From Pseudomonadota bacterium (GTDB lineage Bacteria > Pseudomonadota > Alphaproteobacteria > Sphingomonadales > Sphingomonadaceae), in the NCBI GenBank assembly GCA_029781465.1, contig JAKOWQ010000199.1, forward strand, positions 1-6,765: a DNA stretch of 6,765 bases, in the 5' to 3' direction. A program made the position numbers and the translations under genes. Under the pieces are notes generated by a model that saw nothing but the letters and a program-made list of their open reading frames with translations, was not told the DNA's origin and made no database searches. Below, in pieces: positions 1 through 6,461 of this stretch. The stretch's first letter is position 1. Every line of letters begins with the position of its first letter.

Positions 1-1
1 C

Positions 2-904
2 GTCGCGATCATCGGCCTGGGGCTGCTGGGCGGATCGACCGGGCTGGCGGTGCGCGAGATGCTGCCGGGCATCGCCACCAGCGGCTGGGATGCCGATCCC
101 GCCACCCGCGCCCGCGCCGCCGCACGCGCCCTGGTGGAGCGGGTATGCGAAAGCGCCGCCGAGGCGGGTGAGGGCGCCGATCTGGTGATTCTGTGCGTTC
201 CGGTGGGCGCGATGGGCGCAGCGGCGCGCGCGATCCGTCCCGGACTGGCCGAGGGCGTCACCGTCAGCGACGTCGGATCGTCCAAGCAGACCGTTGCCCG
301 CGTGCTGGCCGAGGCCCTGCCCGGCATTGCCGTGATCCCCGCGCACCCGGTCGCGGGAACCGAACGCAGCGGCCCCGACGCGGGCTTTGCCAGCCTGTTC
401 CGCAACCGCTGGTGCATCGTCACCCCGCCGGCCGACGCCGATCCCGCCAAGGTGGCGGCGCTGTGCGCGTTCTGGGAGGCGCTTGGCGCCAAGGTCGAAA
501 CCATGGACGCCGCGCACCACGATCTGGTGCTCGCGGTCACAAGCCACCTGCCGCACCTGATCGCCTATACCATCGTCGGCACCGCCGACGACCTGGAAGG
601 CGTGACCCAGAGCGAGGTCATCAAGTATTCGGCCGGCGGCTTTCGCGATTTCACCCGCATCGCCGCCTCCGATCCGACCATGTGGCGCGACGTGTTCCTT
701 TCCAACAAGGACGCGGTGCTGGAAATGCTCCAGCGCTTCAGCGAGGATCTCACCGCACTGCAACGCGCGATCCGCGTGGGCGATGGACAGGCGCTGTTCG
801 AGCAGTTCACCCGCACCCGCGATATCCGCCGCTCGATCATCGAGGAAGGGCAGGACGATGCGCGGCCCGATTTCGGGCGCGGCGATCATGGCGGGTCAGC
901 TTAG
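2..904 (+). CDS. tyrA: Prephenate/arogenate dehydrogenase, 5'-truncated by window edge
   Basis: Oxidatively decarboxylates prephenate or arogenate using a nicotinamide cofactor, the committed step to tyrosine; cytosolic. The frame is open from base 2 and yields 300 residues, against about 300-310 for the monofunctional family, so only a few N-terminal residues are missing. The visible sequence opens directly in the Rossmann motif (VAIIGLGLLGGS). An Asp closes the second strand (GWDAD), which suggests NAD rather than NADP preference. Next come DLVILCVPV, SDVGSSKQ and the hallmark HPVAGTERSG, whose His (visible residue 115) is the family's catalytic position. The helical C-terminal domain carries SHLPH (His 182 and 185) and GGFRDFTRIA. 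No fused chorismate mutase is visible. It cannot be told from sequence whether prephenate or arogenate is preferred; cyclohexadienyl dehydrogenases are common in this group. The ATG at base 50 is internal to the Rossmann domain and is not the start. The stop overlaps the convergent NRAMP gene by 9 bp. Confidence 0.93.
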   Translation, partial: VAIIGLGLLGGSTGLAVREMLPGIATSGWDADPATRARAAARALVERVCESAAEAGEGADLVILCVPVGAMGAAARAIRPGLAEGVTVSDVGSSKQTVARVLAEALPGIAVIPAHPVAGTERSGPDAGFASLFRNRWCIVTPPADADPAKVAALCAFWEALGAKVETMDAAHHDLVLAVTSHLPHLIAYTIVGTADDLEGVTQSEVIKYSAGGFRDFTRIAASDPTMWRDVFLSNKDAVLEMLQRFSEDLTALQRAIRVGDGQALFEQFTRTRDIRRSIIEEGQDDARPDFGRGDHGGSA

Positions 905-2155
905 CAGAAAGACCGCTGCAACGATCCACATCACCGCGGTGGAGATCCAGCCGCCCAATTCCAGCCAGCCCGAAACCGCCAGATTGCCCATGATCCGCCG
1001 GTTCCTGGCGATCAGCATAGTCACCACCATCAGCGGCGGGGCGAGCAGCCCGTTGACCACCGCCGCCCAGTAGAGCGCCCGCATCGGGTCGATCCCGGTG
1101 AAGTTGAGCACCACGCCTCCGGCGGTCGCAAAGGCGATCGCGCCATAGAATGCCTTGGCCTCGCGCGGCCTGCGGTCGAGGCCCTCGGTCCAGCCGAAGG
1201 TCTCGCTCACCGCATAGGCCGCGCTGCCCGCCAGGATCGGCACCGCGAGCAGGCCCGTGCCGATGATCCCCAGCGCGAACAGGGCAAAGGCAAAATCGCC
1301 CGCGATCGGGCGCAGCGCCTCGGCGGCTTGGGCGGCACTGGCAATGTCGGTGATCCCGTGGGCATTCAGCGTCGCGGCGGTGGCGATGATGATGAACAGC
1401 GCGGTGAGATGCGAAAATCCCATCCCTACCAGCGTATCGGTGCGGATTCGCGCCAGTTCGGCCCCGGCGCGGCGGCGTGGGGTTACGTGGAGCGGCTTGG
1501 TGTGGCGGCGGTGCTGTTCCTCCACCTCCTGCCCGGCCTGCCAGAAGAACAGGTAGGGGCTGATCGTGGTGCCGAAAATCGCGACCAGCGCCATCGCGCT
1601 GTCGCGGTCAAAAGAAATGTGCGGCACCACGATGTCGAAGATCGCCGTGCGCCACGGCACGTCGGCCACGAACACCACGCCGACATAGGCGAACAGCGAA
1701 AGCGTGGTCCATTTGAGGATCCGCTCATACTGCGCGTAGCTCAGCAGCACTTCCAGTGTCACGCTGAGCAGGGCGAACAGCGCGGTGTAGAGCAGCACCG
1801 GCCCGGGCACCACCAGCGCCAGCACCGCGCCCATCGCCCCCAGATCGGCGCCAAGATTGATGACGTTGGCGATCAGCAGCAGGACCACCACTACCCGCAG
1901 CAACCAGGGCGGATAGTTGCGGCGCAGGTTCTGGGCGATGCCGCGCCCGGTGGTCGCCCCGATCCGCGCGCAGATCGCCTGGATCGAGGCGAGCAGCGGA
2001 AAGCCGAAGAACATCGTCCAGGCCAGGCCATAGCCGAACTGCGCGCCGACCTGGCTGTAAGTGCCGATCCCCGAAGGATCGTCGTCGGCCGCGCCGGTAA
2101 CCAGTCCTGGTCCCAGCACCTCGAGCGGCGAACGACGTTCGGGGTTGTCGCTCAT
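896..2155 (-). CDS. Divergent NRAMP-family divalent metal transporter
   Basis: An integral inner-membrane protein of 419 residues with about 11 predicted membrane segments (roughly 12-35, 45-66, 84-108, 117-139, 148-166, 186-208, 242-262, 286-315, 335-353, 358-382, 395-418), matching the NRAMP (LeuT-like) fold. The first-helix motif that is DPGN in classical Mn/Fe NRAMPs is DPSG here (residues 26-29). The sixth-helix MPH motif is SPY (199-201, within GTTISPYLFFWQAG), so the sulfur ligand selecting transition metals is absent. From memory, many bacterial NRAMP-like proteins share these DDDPSG and TTISPY motifs; their substrate is not established as far as I know. A basic cytoplasmic loop (about 214-240) joins segments 6 and 7. 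The ATG overlaps the acyltransferase stop (ATGA, 4 nt) and has no clear Shine-Dalgarno sequence, so translation is probably coupled. It is the last gene of the ftsE operon. Family assignment is secure; the transported ion is not. Confidence 0.88.
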   Translation of the reverse strand: MSDNPERRSPLEVLGPGLVTGAADDDPSGIGTYSQVGAQFGYGLAWTMFFGFPLLASIQAICARIGATTGRGIAQNLRRNYPPWLLRVVVVLLLIANVINLGADLGAMGAVLALVVPGPVLLYTALFALLSVTLEVLLSYAQYERILKWTTLSLFAYVGVVFVADVPWRTAIFDIVVPHISFDRDSAMALVAIFGTTISPYLFFWQAGQEVEEQHRRHTKPLHVTPRRRAGAELARIRTDTLVGMGFSHLTALFIIIATAATLNAHGITDIASAAQAAEALRPIAGDFAFALFALGIIGTGLLAVPILAGSAAYAVSETFGWTEGLDRRPREAKAFYGAIAFATAGGVVLNFTGIDPMRALYWAAVVNGLLAPPLMVVTMLIARNRRIMGNLAVSGWLELGGWISTAVMWIVAAVFLLS

Positions 2156-2847
2156 GAGTGGTTCAGGGCATTCATTGCCTGGCGCACGCGCTCTTCGGCC
2201 TGATCGCGCGGGAGCCCGGGCATGATCGGTTCGGAGAAGCGATAGACGATGACCCCGGGGCGCTTGATCCAGCGGTGGTAAAGCGGCCCCGACGCGACCG
2301 CGACCGCCACCACCGGCATGTCGAGCAACTTGTAGAGCCCGGCAAAGCCCGATTTGAGCGCGGGCATCTGCCCGTGGGGTACGCGCGTGCCCTCGGGAAA
2401 GATCGCCAGCGGCCGTCCTTCGGCGCTGCGCTCGCGCGCGGCCGCGATCATCATGCGCAGCGCCTTGGCGCCCTGATCGCGTTCCACCTCAACCAGGCCA
2501 TAACGCCGCGCGGCATAACCCCAGAACGGAATCCGCATCAGTTCGGCCTTGGCGAAAACCGCCGGGTAATCGAGCAGTCGCGGCAGATCGATCGCCTCGA
2601 AGAAACTTTCGTGCTTCATCGCGATCAGGACCGGTCCGAGCGGCATCTCGCCTTCCACACGAACCTCGATCCCCAGGATCGTTTCGGCGCAAACACGGTG
2701 CCAGCGCGCCCAGCGATCGACCGCGCGGCGGAACATCGGGCGCGGCGCAACCGACATCGCTGCGGCCAGCACCACCACCGGGATCGAGCCAAGATAGAAG
2801 CACAGGTAGAAGGCCAGGCTGCGCAAGAGGTTCGCGATGCCGGTCAC
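2152..2847 (-). CDS. 1-acyl-sn-glycerol-3-phosphate acyltransferase (PlsC-like)
   Basis: Probably acylates lysophosphatidic acid or a related lysophospholipid at the inner membrane to make phosphatidic acid. From the GTG chosen here it is 231 residues, a usual length for the family. A hydrophobic N-terminal segment (about residues 10-32) anchors it. Acyltransferase block I is HESFFE (79-84), an HX4E form of the usual HX4D, with Asp 87 close by. Block II lies around IPFWGYAARRYGLVEVERD (about 106-124), and block III is FPEGTR (150-155). An in-frame TTG at 2871 would add 8 residues inside the preceding gene. GTG at 2847 is preferred because GGGAG lies 6 nt upstream of it and the upstream stop lies 1 nt upstream. 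The stop overlaps the NRAMP start by 4 nt. I leave the symbol empty because the genome may carry several PlsC paralogues and acyl specificity is not visible. Confidence 0.88.
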   Translation of the reverse strand: MTGIANLLRSLAFYLCFYLGSIPVVVLAAAMSVAPRPMFRRAVDRWARWHRVCAETILGIEVRVEGEMPLGPVLIAMKHESFFEAIDLPRLLDYPAVFAKAELMRIPFWGYAARRYGLVEVERDQGAKALRMMIAAARERSAEGRPLAIFPEGTRVPHGQMPALKSGFAGLYKLLDMPVVAVAVASGPLYHRWIKRPGVIVYRFSEPIMPGLPRDQAEERVRQAMNALNHS

Positions 2848-2848
2848 G

Positions 2849-3379
2849 TCATTCTCCCAGGGCGCCGGCAAAAAACCGGGCGATCAGCTTGTGGTATTCC
2901 TTGAACATAACCTTGAGTGTCGGGTGGGTCGGCACCGCATCCTCGATGATTGCCACGCCCGGCGGCGCGGTGCGGCGCAGTTCCATCACTGCGCGGCGCA
3001 TGTGCCAGTCGCTCGTTACGAGCCGGACCGATTTGACCTCCTGGGTCTCGATCCAGCCCGCTGTCTCCTTGGCGTTGGAACGCGTGTCGACCGCTTCGAA
3101 ACCCAGCGTGACGCAGCAGGCCATCAATGCCGAGCTGACCTTGTACTGCGCAGCGAATTCGTGCGGCTTGACCTCGCTCCCCACGCCCGAGACCAGCAGG
3201 CGCTTGGCCCAGCCTTCGCGCAGCACCTTGATCCCGCGGTCGACCCGTCCGGCACCGCCGGTCAGCACCACCACCGCGTCGGTCTGCTGCTCTTGCGCGG
3301 GTTGCGGCAGATCGAAGGCAAACACAATAAAGCCCGCCATCCAGGCCAGCAGGGCGATCGAGATCAGGCGTCGCAGCAT
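2849..3379 (-). CDS. DUF218 (YdcF/SanA/ElyC-like) membrane-anchored protein
   Basis: A 176-residue protein with one N-terminal hydrophobic segment (about residues 5-22), probably a signal anchor placing the domain in the periplasm. The DUF218 core follows: DAVVVLTGGAGRVDRGIKVL (34-53), LLVSGVG (61-67), SNAKETAGW (101-109), where the acidic/Asn signature of the family sits, and LVTSDWHMRRA (120-130). Known family members include E. coli ElyC and SanA, linked to peptidoglycan, lipid-carrier metabolism and vancomycin resistance. The biochemical activity is not well defined, so none is claimed here. It starts 2 nt after the ftsX stop and ends 1 nt before the PlsC-like GTG. The place between a division ABC system and a phospholipid enzyme fits an envelope role (inference). 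The Shine-Dalgarno sequence is weak, so coupling to ftsX translation is likely. Confidence 0.85.
   Translation of the reverse strand: MLRRLISIALLAWMAGFIVFAFDLPQPAQEQQTDAVVVLTGGAGRVDRGIKVLREGWAKRLLVSGVGSEVKPHEFAAQYKVSSALMACCVTLGFEAVDTRSNAKETAGWIETQEVKSVRLVTSDWHMRRAVMELRRTAPPGVAIIEDAVPTHPTLKVMFKEYHKLIARFFAGALGE
2854..2858 (-). promoter_or_regulatory. Ribosome binding site deciding the PlsC-like start
   Basis: The minus strand reads GGGAG here, 6 nt before the GTG at 2847 and inside the last codons of the DUF218 gene. It is the best Shine-Dalgarno match near this junction, and argues for the GTG over the TTG at 2871. Confidence 0.6.
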
Positions 3380-3381
3380 GG

Positions 3382-4314
3382 CTAGAGCATCCGTCCCAGG
3401 GTGCGGATCACCGTCAGGCGCGCAGTCAGCATTGCCAGCGCCACCCCGGCCAGCGGGATCATGGCAAGCAGCAGCCAGTCGATCCAGCCAAGCGCCCCGG
3501 CGTCGACCAGCCCCGCGCCCAACCCGGTGAAGCGCCGCCCCAGGAACAGCACCACCACCAGCCCCAGTGCCAGCCCGACCGCCCCGCCGCCGGCGGCATC
3601 ATAGCCGATCGAACGCTGAAAAATCCGTGCGATCTGGGTATCGGTTCCGCCCAGCAGGTGGACGATCTCGATCGTGTCGCGATTGGCGCCGAGCGCGTTG
3701 CGGACCGCCAGCAGCACCGCTGACGTCATTGCCAAGGCAAGCAGTGCAACCAGCGCCGCGGCCAGCCATTGCAGCGATTCGATCGCCGAAAACACCGGCT
3801 CGAGCCAGCTCGACTGGGCATCGATCCGCGCTGCCGGGGCCACCTGGCGCAGGATCCGGCGCAGCCCGCCCAGGGCCTCGCCATCGACCCGGTCGCGCAT
3901 CCGGGCATCAACCAGCGCGGGGATGGGAATGCCGTCGTCCCCGCTGCCCGCCCCCGCGCCGAGCCAGGGTTCGACCAGCCGTTCGACCTCGTCTTGCGAA
4001 ACCACGTGCGCCTCGATCACCCCGGGTGTCCGCCGCAGGGTTTCCGCCGCGGCCGCCGCCTGGCGATCGCGTTCGGCGGGATTGGCCTCGATCACCTGCA
4101 CGGTCACGCCCCCGGCCAGCTCGTCCGAGGCGGCGCTGGCGGTGTTGGCGAGCGAGAGCCCGGCCGCCGCCGCGATCACGGTCAGCGCGACCATGATCGC
4201 GATCACCCAGGGCATCGGCCCCGAAAGACGCGCCTGCGGAACCAGCTCGGCATCGCCGCGCGTGGTCAGCTTGCGCCAGCGCTCGGCCAGCGTGGGGCGT
4301 GTCCCGAAGGCCAT
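3382..4314 (-). CDS. ftsX: Cell-division ABC transporter permease FtsX
   Basis: Membrane partner of FtsE. The FtsEX complex works at the division site, using ATP hydrolysis to activate murein hydrolases through extracytoplasmic partners, and it helps divisome assembly. The protein is 310 residues with the FtsX layout: a cytoplasmic N-terminal tail, TM1 (about 34-57), a periplasmic domain (about 58-180) with a Gly/Ser-rich loop near 119-129, then three further segments (about 183-206, 239-259, 277-297). The loop between TM2 and TM3 carries EIVHLLGGTDTQIARIF, the conserved cytoplasmic stretch expected to contact FtsE. Sequence conservation is low apart from this, as is usual for FtsX. Two starts compete. 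GTG at 4317 overlaps the ftsE stop by 4 nt; ATG at 4314 overlaps it by 1 nt. I chose the ATG because GAGGGG at 4321-4326 is spaced 6 nt from it and only 3 nt from the GTG. Identity is supported mainly by adjacency to ftsE and topology. Confidence 0.9.
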   Translation of the reverse strand: MAFGTRPTLAERWRKLTTRGDAELVPQARLSGPMPWVIAIMVALTVIAAAAGLSLANTASAASDELAGGVTVQVIEANPAERDRQAAAAAETLRRTPGVIEAHVVSQDEVERLVEPWLGAGAGSGDDGIPIPALVDARMRDRVDGEALGGLRRILRQVAPAARIDAQSSWLEPVFSAIESLQWLAAALVALLALAMTSAVLLAVRNALGANRDTIEIVHLLGGTDTQIARIFQRSIGYDAAGGGAVGLALGLVVVLFLGRRFTGLGAGLVDAGALGWIDWLLLAMIPLAGVALAMLTARLTVIRTLGRML

Positions 4315-5045
4315 CACCCGCCCCTCATGAACGGGCGGCGCGGCGGATAGCGCAGCGCCCCGGTGGGATCGGATAGGCGCCCCTTGTCGAGCCGCATGAT
4401 GAGCGAATCCGGCACTTTCTTGAGCAGATGAACATCGTGCGTGGCCACTACCACCGTCGTGCCAAGGCGGTTGAGCGCCTCGAACAGGCGCAGCAGCTTG
4501 ATCGCCATATCGGGATCGACGTTACCGGTCGGCTCGTCGGCCACCAGCATTTCGGGGCGGGCAATCACCGCGCGGGCAATCGCCACGCGTTGCTGCTCAC
4601 CGCCCGAAAGCTGCGCGGGCTGGGCGTGCATCCGCTCGGTCAGCCCGACCCATTCGAGCATGTCGGCCACCGGTTTGGCCAGATCGCGCTCGGCCGCCCC
4701 GGCGACGCGCAGCGGCAGCGCCACATTGTCGAAGGCCGAAAGATGCGGGACCAGCCGGAAATCCTGAAACACCACCCCCAGCCGTCTGCGCAGCAACGGC
4801 AAACGCGCGCGCGGCATGGTGATGACATCGCTGCCGAACATCCGGATCGCCCCGCGCGAAGGACGCTGGGCAAGGTAGAGCAGCTTGAGCAGCGAGGTTT
4901 TGCCAGCTCCGCTCGCCCCGGTCAGGAAGTAGAAACTGCCGGGATAGAGGGTAAAGGAAACGTCGCTCAGCACCTCGCGATCGGTGCCATAGCGCAGCCC
5001 CACGTTGTCGAACTGGACGATCTCCCCATCGTTGGCGCTGGTCAT
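4314..5045 (-). CDS. ftsE: Cell-division ABC transporter ATP-binding protein FtsE
   Basis: Cytoplasmic ATPase of the FtsEX complex, which couples ATP hydrolysis to control of septal peptidoglycan hydrolases. At 243 residues it is slightly longer than the roughly 220 typical of FtsE, because of an arginine/proline-rich C-terminal tail (about 224-243). All ABC ATPase elements are intact: Walker A GASGAGKT (43-50), Q-loop Gln 94 in VFQDFRLVPH, signature LSGGEQQRVAIARA (146-159), Walker B with DEP (Asp 170, Glu 171), D-loop NVD (175-177) and switch His 203 in VVATHD. The FtsE-type VFQDFRL stretch and the adjacent ftsX distinguish it from lipoprotein-release LolD proteins. It is the first gene of a five-gene minus-strand operon. 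Its own upstream region lacks a good Shine-Dalgarno sequence. A weak TATAGC -10-like box lies at 5087-5092 on the minus strand. Confidence 0.94.
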   Translation of the reverse strand: MTSANDGEIVQFDNVGLRYGTDREVLSDVSFTLYPGSFYFLTGASGAGKTSLLKLLYLAQRPSRGAIRMFGSDVITMPRARLPLLRRRLGVVFQDFRLVPHLSAFDNVALPLRVAGAAERDLAKPVADMLEWVGLTERMHAQPAQLSGGEQQRVAIARAVIARPEMLVADEPTGNVDPDMAIKLLRLFEALNRLGTTVVVATHDVHLLKKVPDSLIMRLDKGRLSDPTGALRYPPRRPFMRGG

Positions 5046-5147
5046 CGGATGAAGGCGGTCCAGTCGGGTGAAGCGGGCACGGCAGGGCTATAGCGGCCAA
5101 ACCCGGTGGAAAAAAGGGCATAGCCGCACTGCTTTTCCCCCTGGGGC

Positions 5148-5176
5148 TTGCCGCGATGCGCCGCAACATGTTTAAC
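5148..5176 (+). promoter_or_regulatory. Candidate promoter of the zinc-ribbon gene (possible leaderless start)
   Basis: TTGCCG at 5148-5153 and TTTAAC at 5171-5176 are separated by exactly 17 nt. Each matches the sigma-70 consensus at 4 of 6 positions. A start site 7-10 nt after the -10 box would fall at 5183-5186, on or next to the ATG at 5186, giving an mRNA with little or no leader. This fits the lack of a Shine-Dalgarno sequence before that ATG. The call is a pattern match only. Confidence 0.4.
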
Positions 5177-5185
5177 GCATCGGTC

Positions 5186-6061
5186 ATGATTATTGCCTGC
5201 CCTGCCTGCGCCACCCGTTACGTCGTGCCCGACAGCGCGATCGGGATCGAAGGGCGCACGGTGCGCTGCGCCAAGTGCCGGCATTCGTGGTTCCAGGAAG
5301 GCCCGCAGGTTGAGGTTCCCGCTCCGCCGCCAGCGCCTCCCCCGGCTCTGGCCCCTTCGCCCGCGCCGGCTCCAGGCCCGGCGGAAACGCCCGGTTGGGA
5401 CGATGCCCCCACCGCGTCAGAGGATGCGGCGAAGGATGGCCCCCCCGCCGAACCGGCAGCGCCTTCGGCCTGGGACAGCGGCGTCGCGGACGAAGAGGAC
5501 GATGCTCCTCCGCCTCCGCTGAGCTTTCGCGGCGAGGACGACGCGCCCGCCCCCGCCCCTGCTGCAGACTGGAGCGATGAGGAGGACGAGGTCGGATCGC
5601 GCTTCGCGCACGAGCCGATGTTCCGTCCGCGCCGCAATCCGGCCCGGATGTGGACCTTCGCCGCGCTGCTCTTCGCGCTGGTCGCGCTCGGCGCGGTTGG
5701 CGCCACGGCGTGGTACGGCCTGCCCGATTGGGTGCCCTTTGCCCGCCCGCTGTTTGCCGAGGCCCAGCCCGGGCTGAAACTCGATTTCCCCGCCAAGCGC
5801 CAGGACCGGCGCGAACAGAGCGATCACACCTGGTTCTTCAGCGCCAGCGGAACGGTCACCAATATCTCGCAGGAACCGCGATCGGTCCCCGCAATCCTGA
5901 TCGCGCTGCGCGATGCGCGCGGCCGCGTGGTGTTCACCGCCGAGGTGCGCAGCCCCAAGCGCGTGCTTGCGCCCGGCGAAAGCGTTGAAATCAACGAGGC
6001 ACTTTCGCCGGTCCCCAAATCGGGGGTCAGGGCGGAATTCGGCTGGAAAGCCGGGAGCTAG
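5186..6061 (+). CDS. MJ0042 zinc-ribbon, single-pass membrane protein (DUF3426-like C-terminus)
   Basis: A 291-residue protein of unknown function. The N-terminal MJ0042-type zinc ribbon has two CXXC pairs (Cys 5/8 and Cys 28/31) in MIIACPACATRYVV and RCAKCRHSW, expected to bind one zinc. Residues about 43-135 form a disordered linker rich in Pro and Ala, then Asp and Glu. One membrane segment (about 155-177) follows the basic stretch RPRRNPAR, so the zinc ribbon should be cytoplasmic and the C-terminus periplasmic. Residues about 196-291 resemble the beta-rich DUF3426 domain (SGTVTNIS, LAPGESVEI). In-frame ATGs at 5156 and 5168 would extend the protein. I chose 5186 because homologues typically begin right at this motif and the upstream ATGs lie within or beside the candidate promoter. 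It diverges from ftsE; such proteins often neighbour ftsE in alphaproteobacteria, from memory, suggesting an envelope-linked role (inference). Confidence 0.85.
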   Translation: MIIACPACATRYVVPDSAIGIEGRTVRCAKCRHSWFQEGPQVEVPAPPPAPPPALAPSPAPAPGPAETPGWDDAPTASEDAAKDGPPAEPAAPSAWDSGVADEEDDAPPPPLSFRGEDDAPAPAPAADWSDEEDEVGSRFAHEPMFRPRRNPARMWTFAALLFALVALGAVGATAWYGLPDWVPFARPLFAEAQPGLKLDFPAKRQDRREQSDHTWFFSASGTVTNISQEPRSVPAILIALRDARGRVVFTAEVRSPKRVLAPGESVEINEALSPVPKSGVRAEFGWKAGS

Positions 6062-6070
6062 GGGCAGGGC

Positions 6071-6286
6071 CTAGTTGAACTCGATCAGCACCTGACCATC
6101 GCGCTGGGGCCGTACCTGCCGCATGGTTGCGCCCTTTTCTGTAACCGGGCTCGCGGTTTCCGCGCGCAGGATTTCGACCGTCGCGCTTGCCGTGGCGCGC
6201 ACCCCATGGGCCTGGCGGGGCGCAGCCGCATCCGCTGCTGCTTGCGGAGCAGCTGCGGCCAGGATGAGAGCGGCAAGGATCGGCAT
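6071..6286 (-). CDS. Small probable exported protein, unknown function
   Basis: A 71-residue reading frame. The N-terminus (about residues 1-19) is a hydrophobic Ala/Leu stretch ending in an AAA/ADA-type cleavage region, like a signal peptide but without the usual leading Lys/Arg. The mature part would be about 50 residues, with short beta-like segments (SATVEILRAE) and the end QVLIEFN. Short secreted proteins with this plan and a terminal (V/I)EF(N/E) exist in sphingomonads as hypothetical proteins, from general memory only. The frame upstream of the ATG reaches a stop at 6308-6310 with no other start, and no good Shine-Dalgarno sequence is visible. Its stop lies 9 nt from that of the convergent zinc-ribbon gene. 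Competing minus-strand frames overlap it (6085-6378 and 6027-6449), but they lack signal-peptide or domain character. Reality of the gene is moderately likely. Confidence 0.5.
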   Translation of the reverse strand: MPILAALILAAAAPQAAADAAAPRQAHGVRATASATVEILRAETASPVTEKGATMRQVRPQRDGQVLIEFN

Positions 6287-6461
6287 GGACCATGGTGAAC
6301 GCGATCTTTACCTTTGCCGCAATCGCGCTTTCGCCGCCGTCCACAACCGGGACAGGCGGAGCAGGACAGTTTAACCACCCTTGGCGCTTGCAGCGCCGCA
6401 ACCCCTTTGCTAAGGGCGCGCTCCTACCCCCCCGGGGCGGCTCTGCCACCCCGTTGATTTA

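Noticed and set aside
193..993. Second plus-strand frame overlapping tyrA
   Set aside because: Arg/Gly-rich translation without motifs, while the other frame carries the complete dehydrogenase signature.
2156..2200. Metal-responsive riboswitch before the NRAMP gene
   Set aside because: The start overlaps the upstream gene's stop, leaving no leader in which a riboswitch could lie.
1328..2203. Long plus-strand open frame opposite the NRAMP gene
   Set aside because: Arg/His/Gln-rich low-complexity translation with no domain; an antisense shadow of a well-supported membrane protein in GC-rich DNA.
3567..4350. Several plus-strand frames opposite ftsX
   Set aside because: Ser/Arg/Pro-rich shadows; ftsX is supported by topology and its overlap with ftsE.
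6027..6449. 140-residue minus-strand frame overlapping the small exported ORF
   Set aside because: Pro/Arg/Gly-rich, no signal peptide or domain, and overlaps the 3' end of the zinc-ribbon gene.
6383..6453. Palindromes upstream of the tRNA (6383-6397, 6403-6416, 6433-6453) as terminators
   Set aside because: No T-runs follow, and no plus-strand gene precedes them; the minus-strand ORF starts beyond them. They may be GC-rich chance structure.
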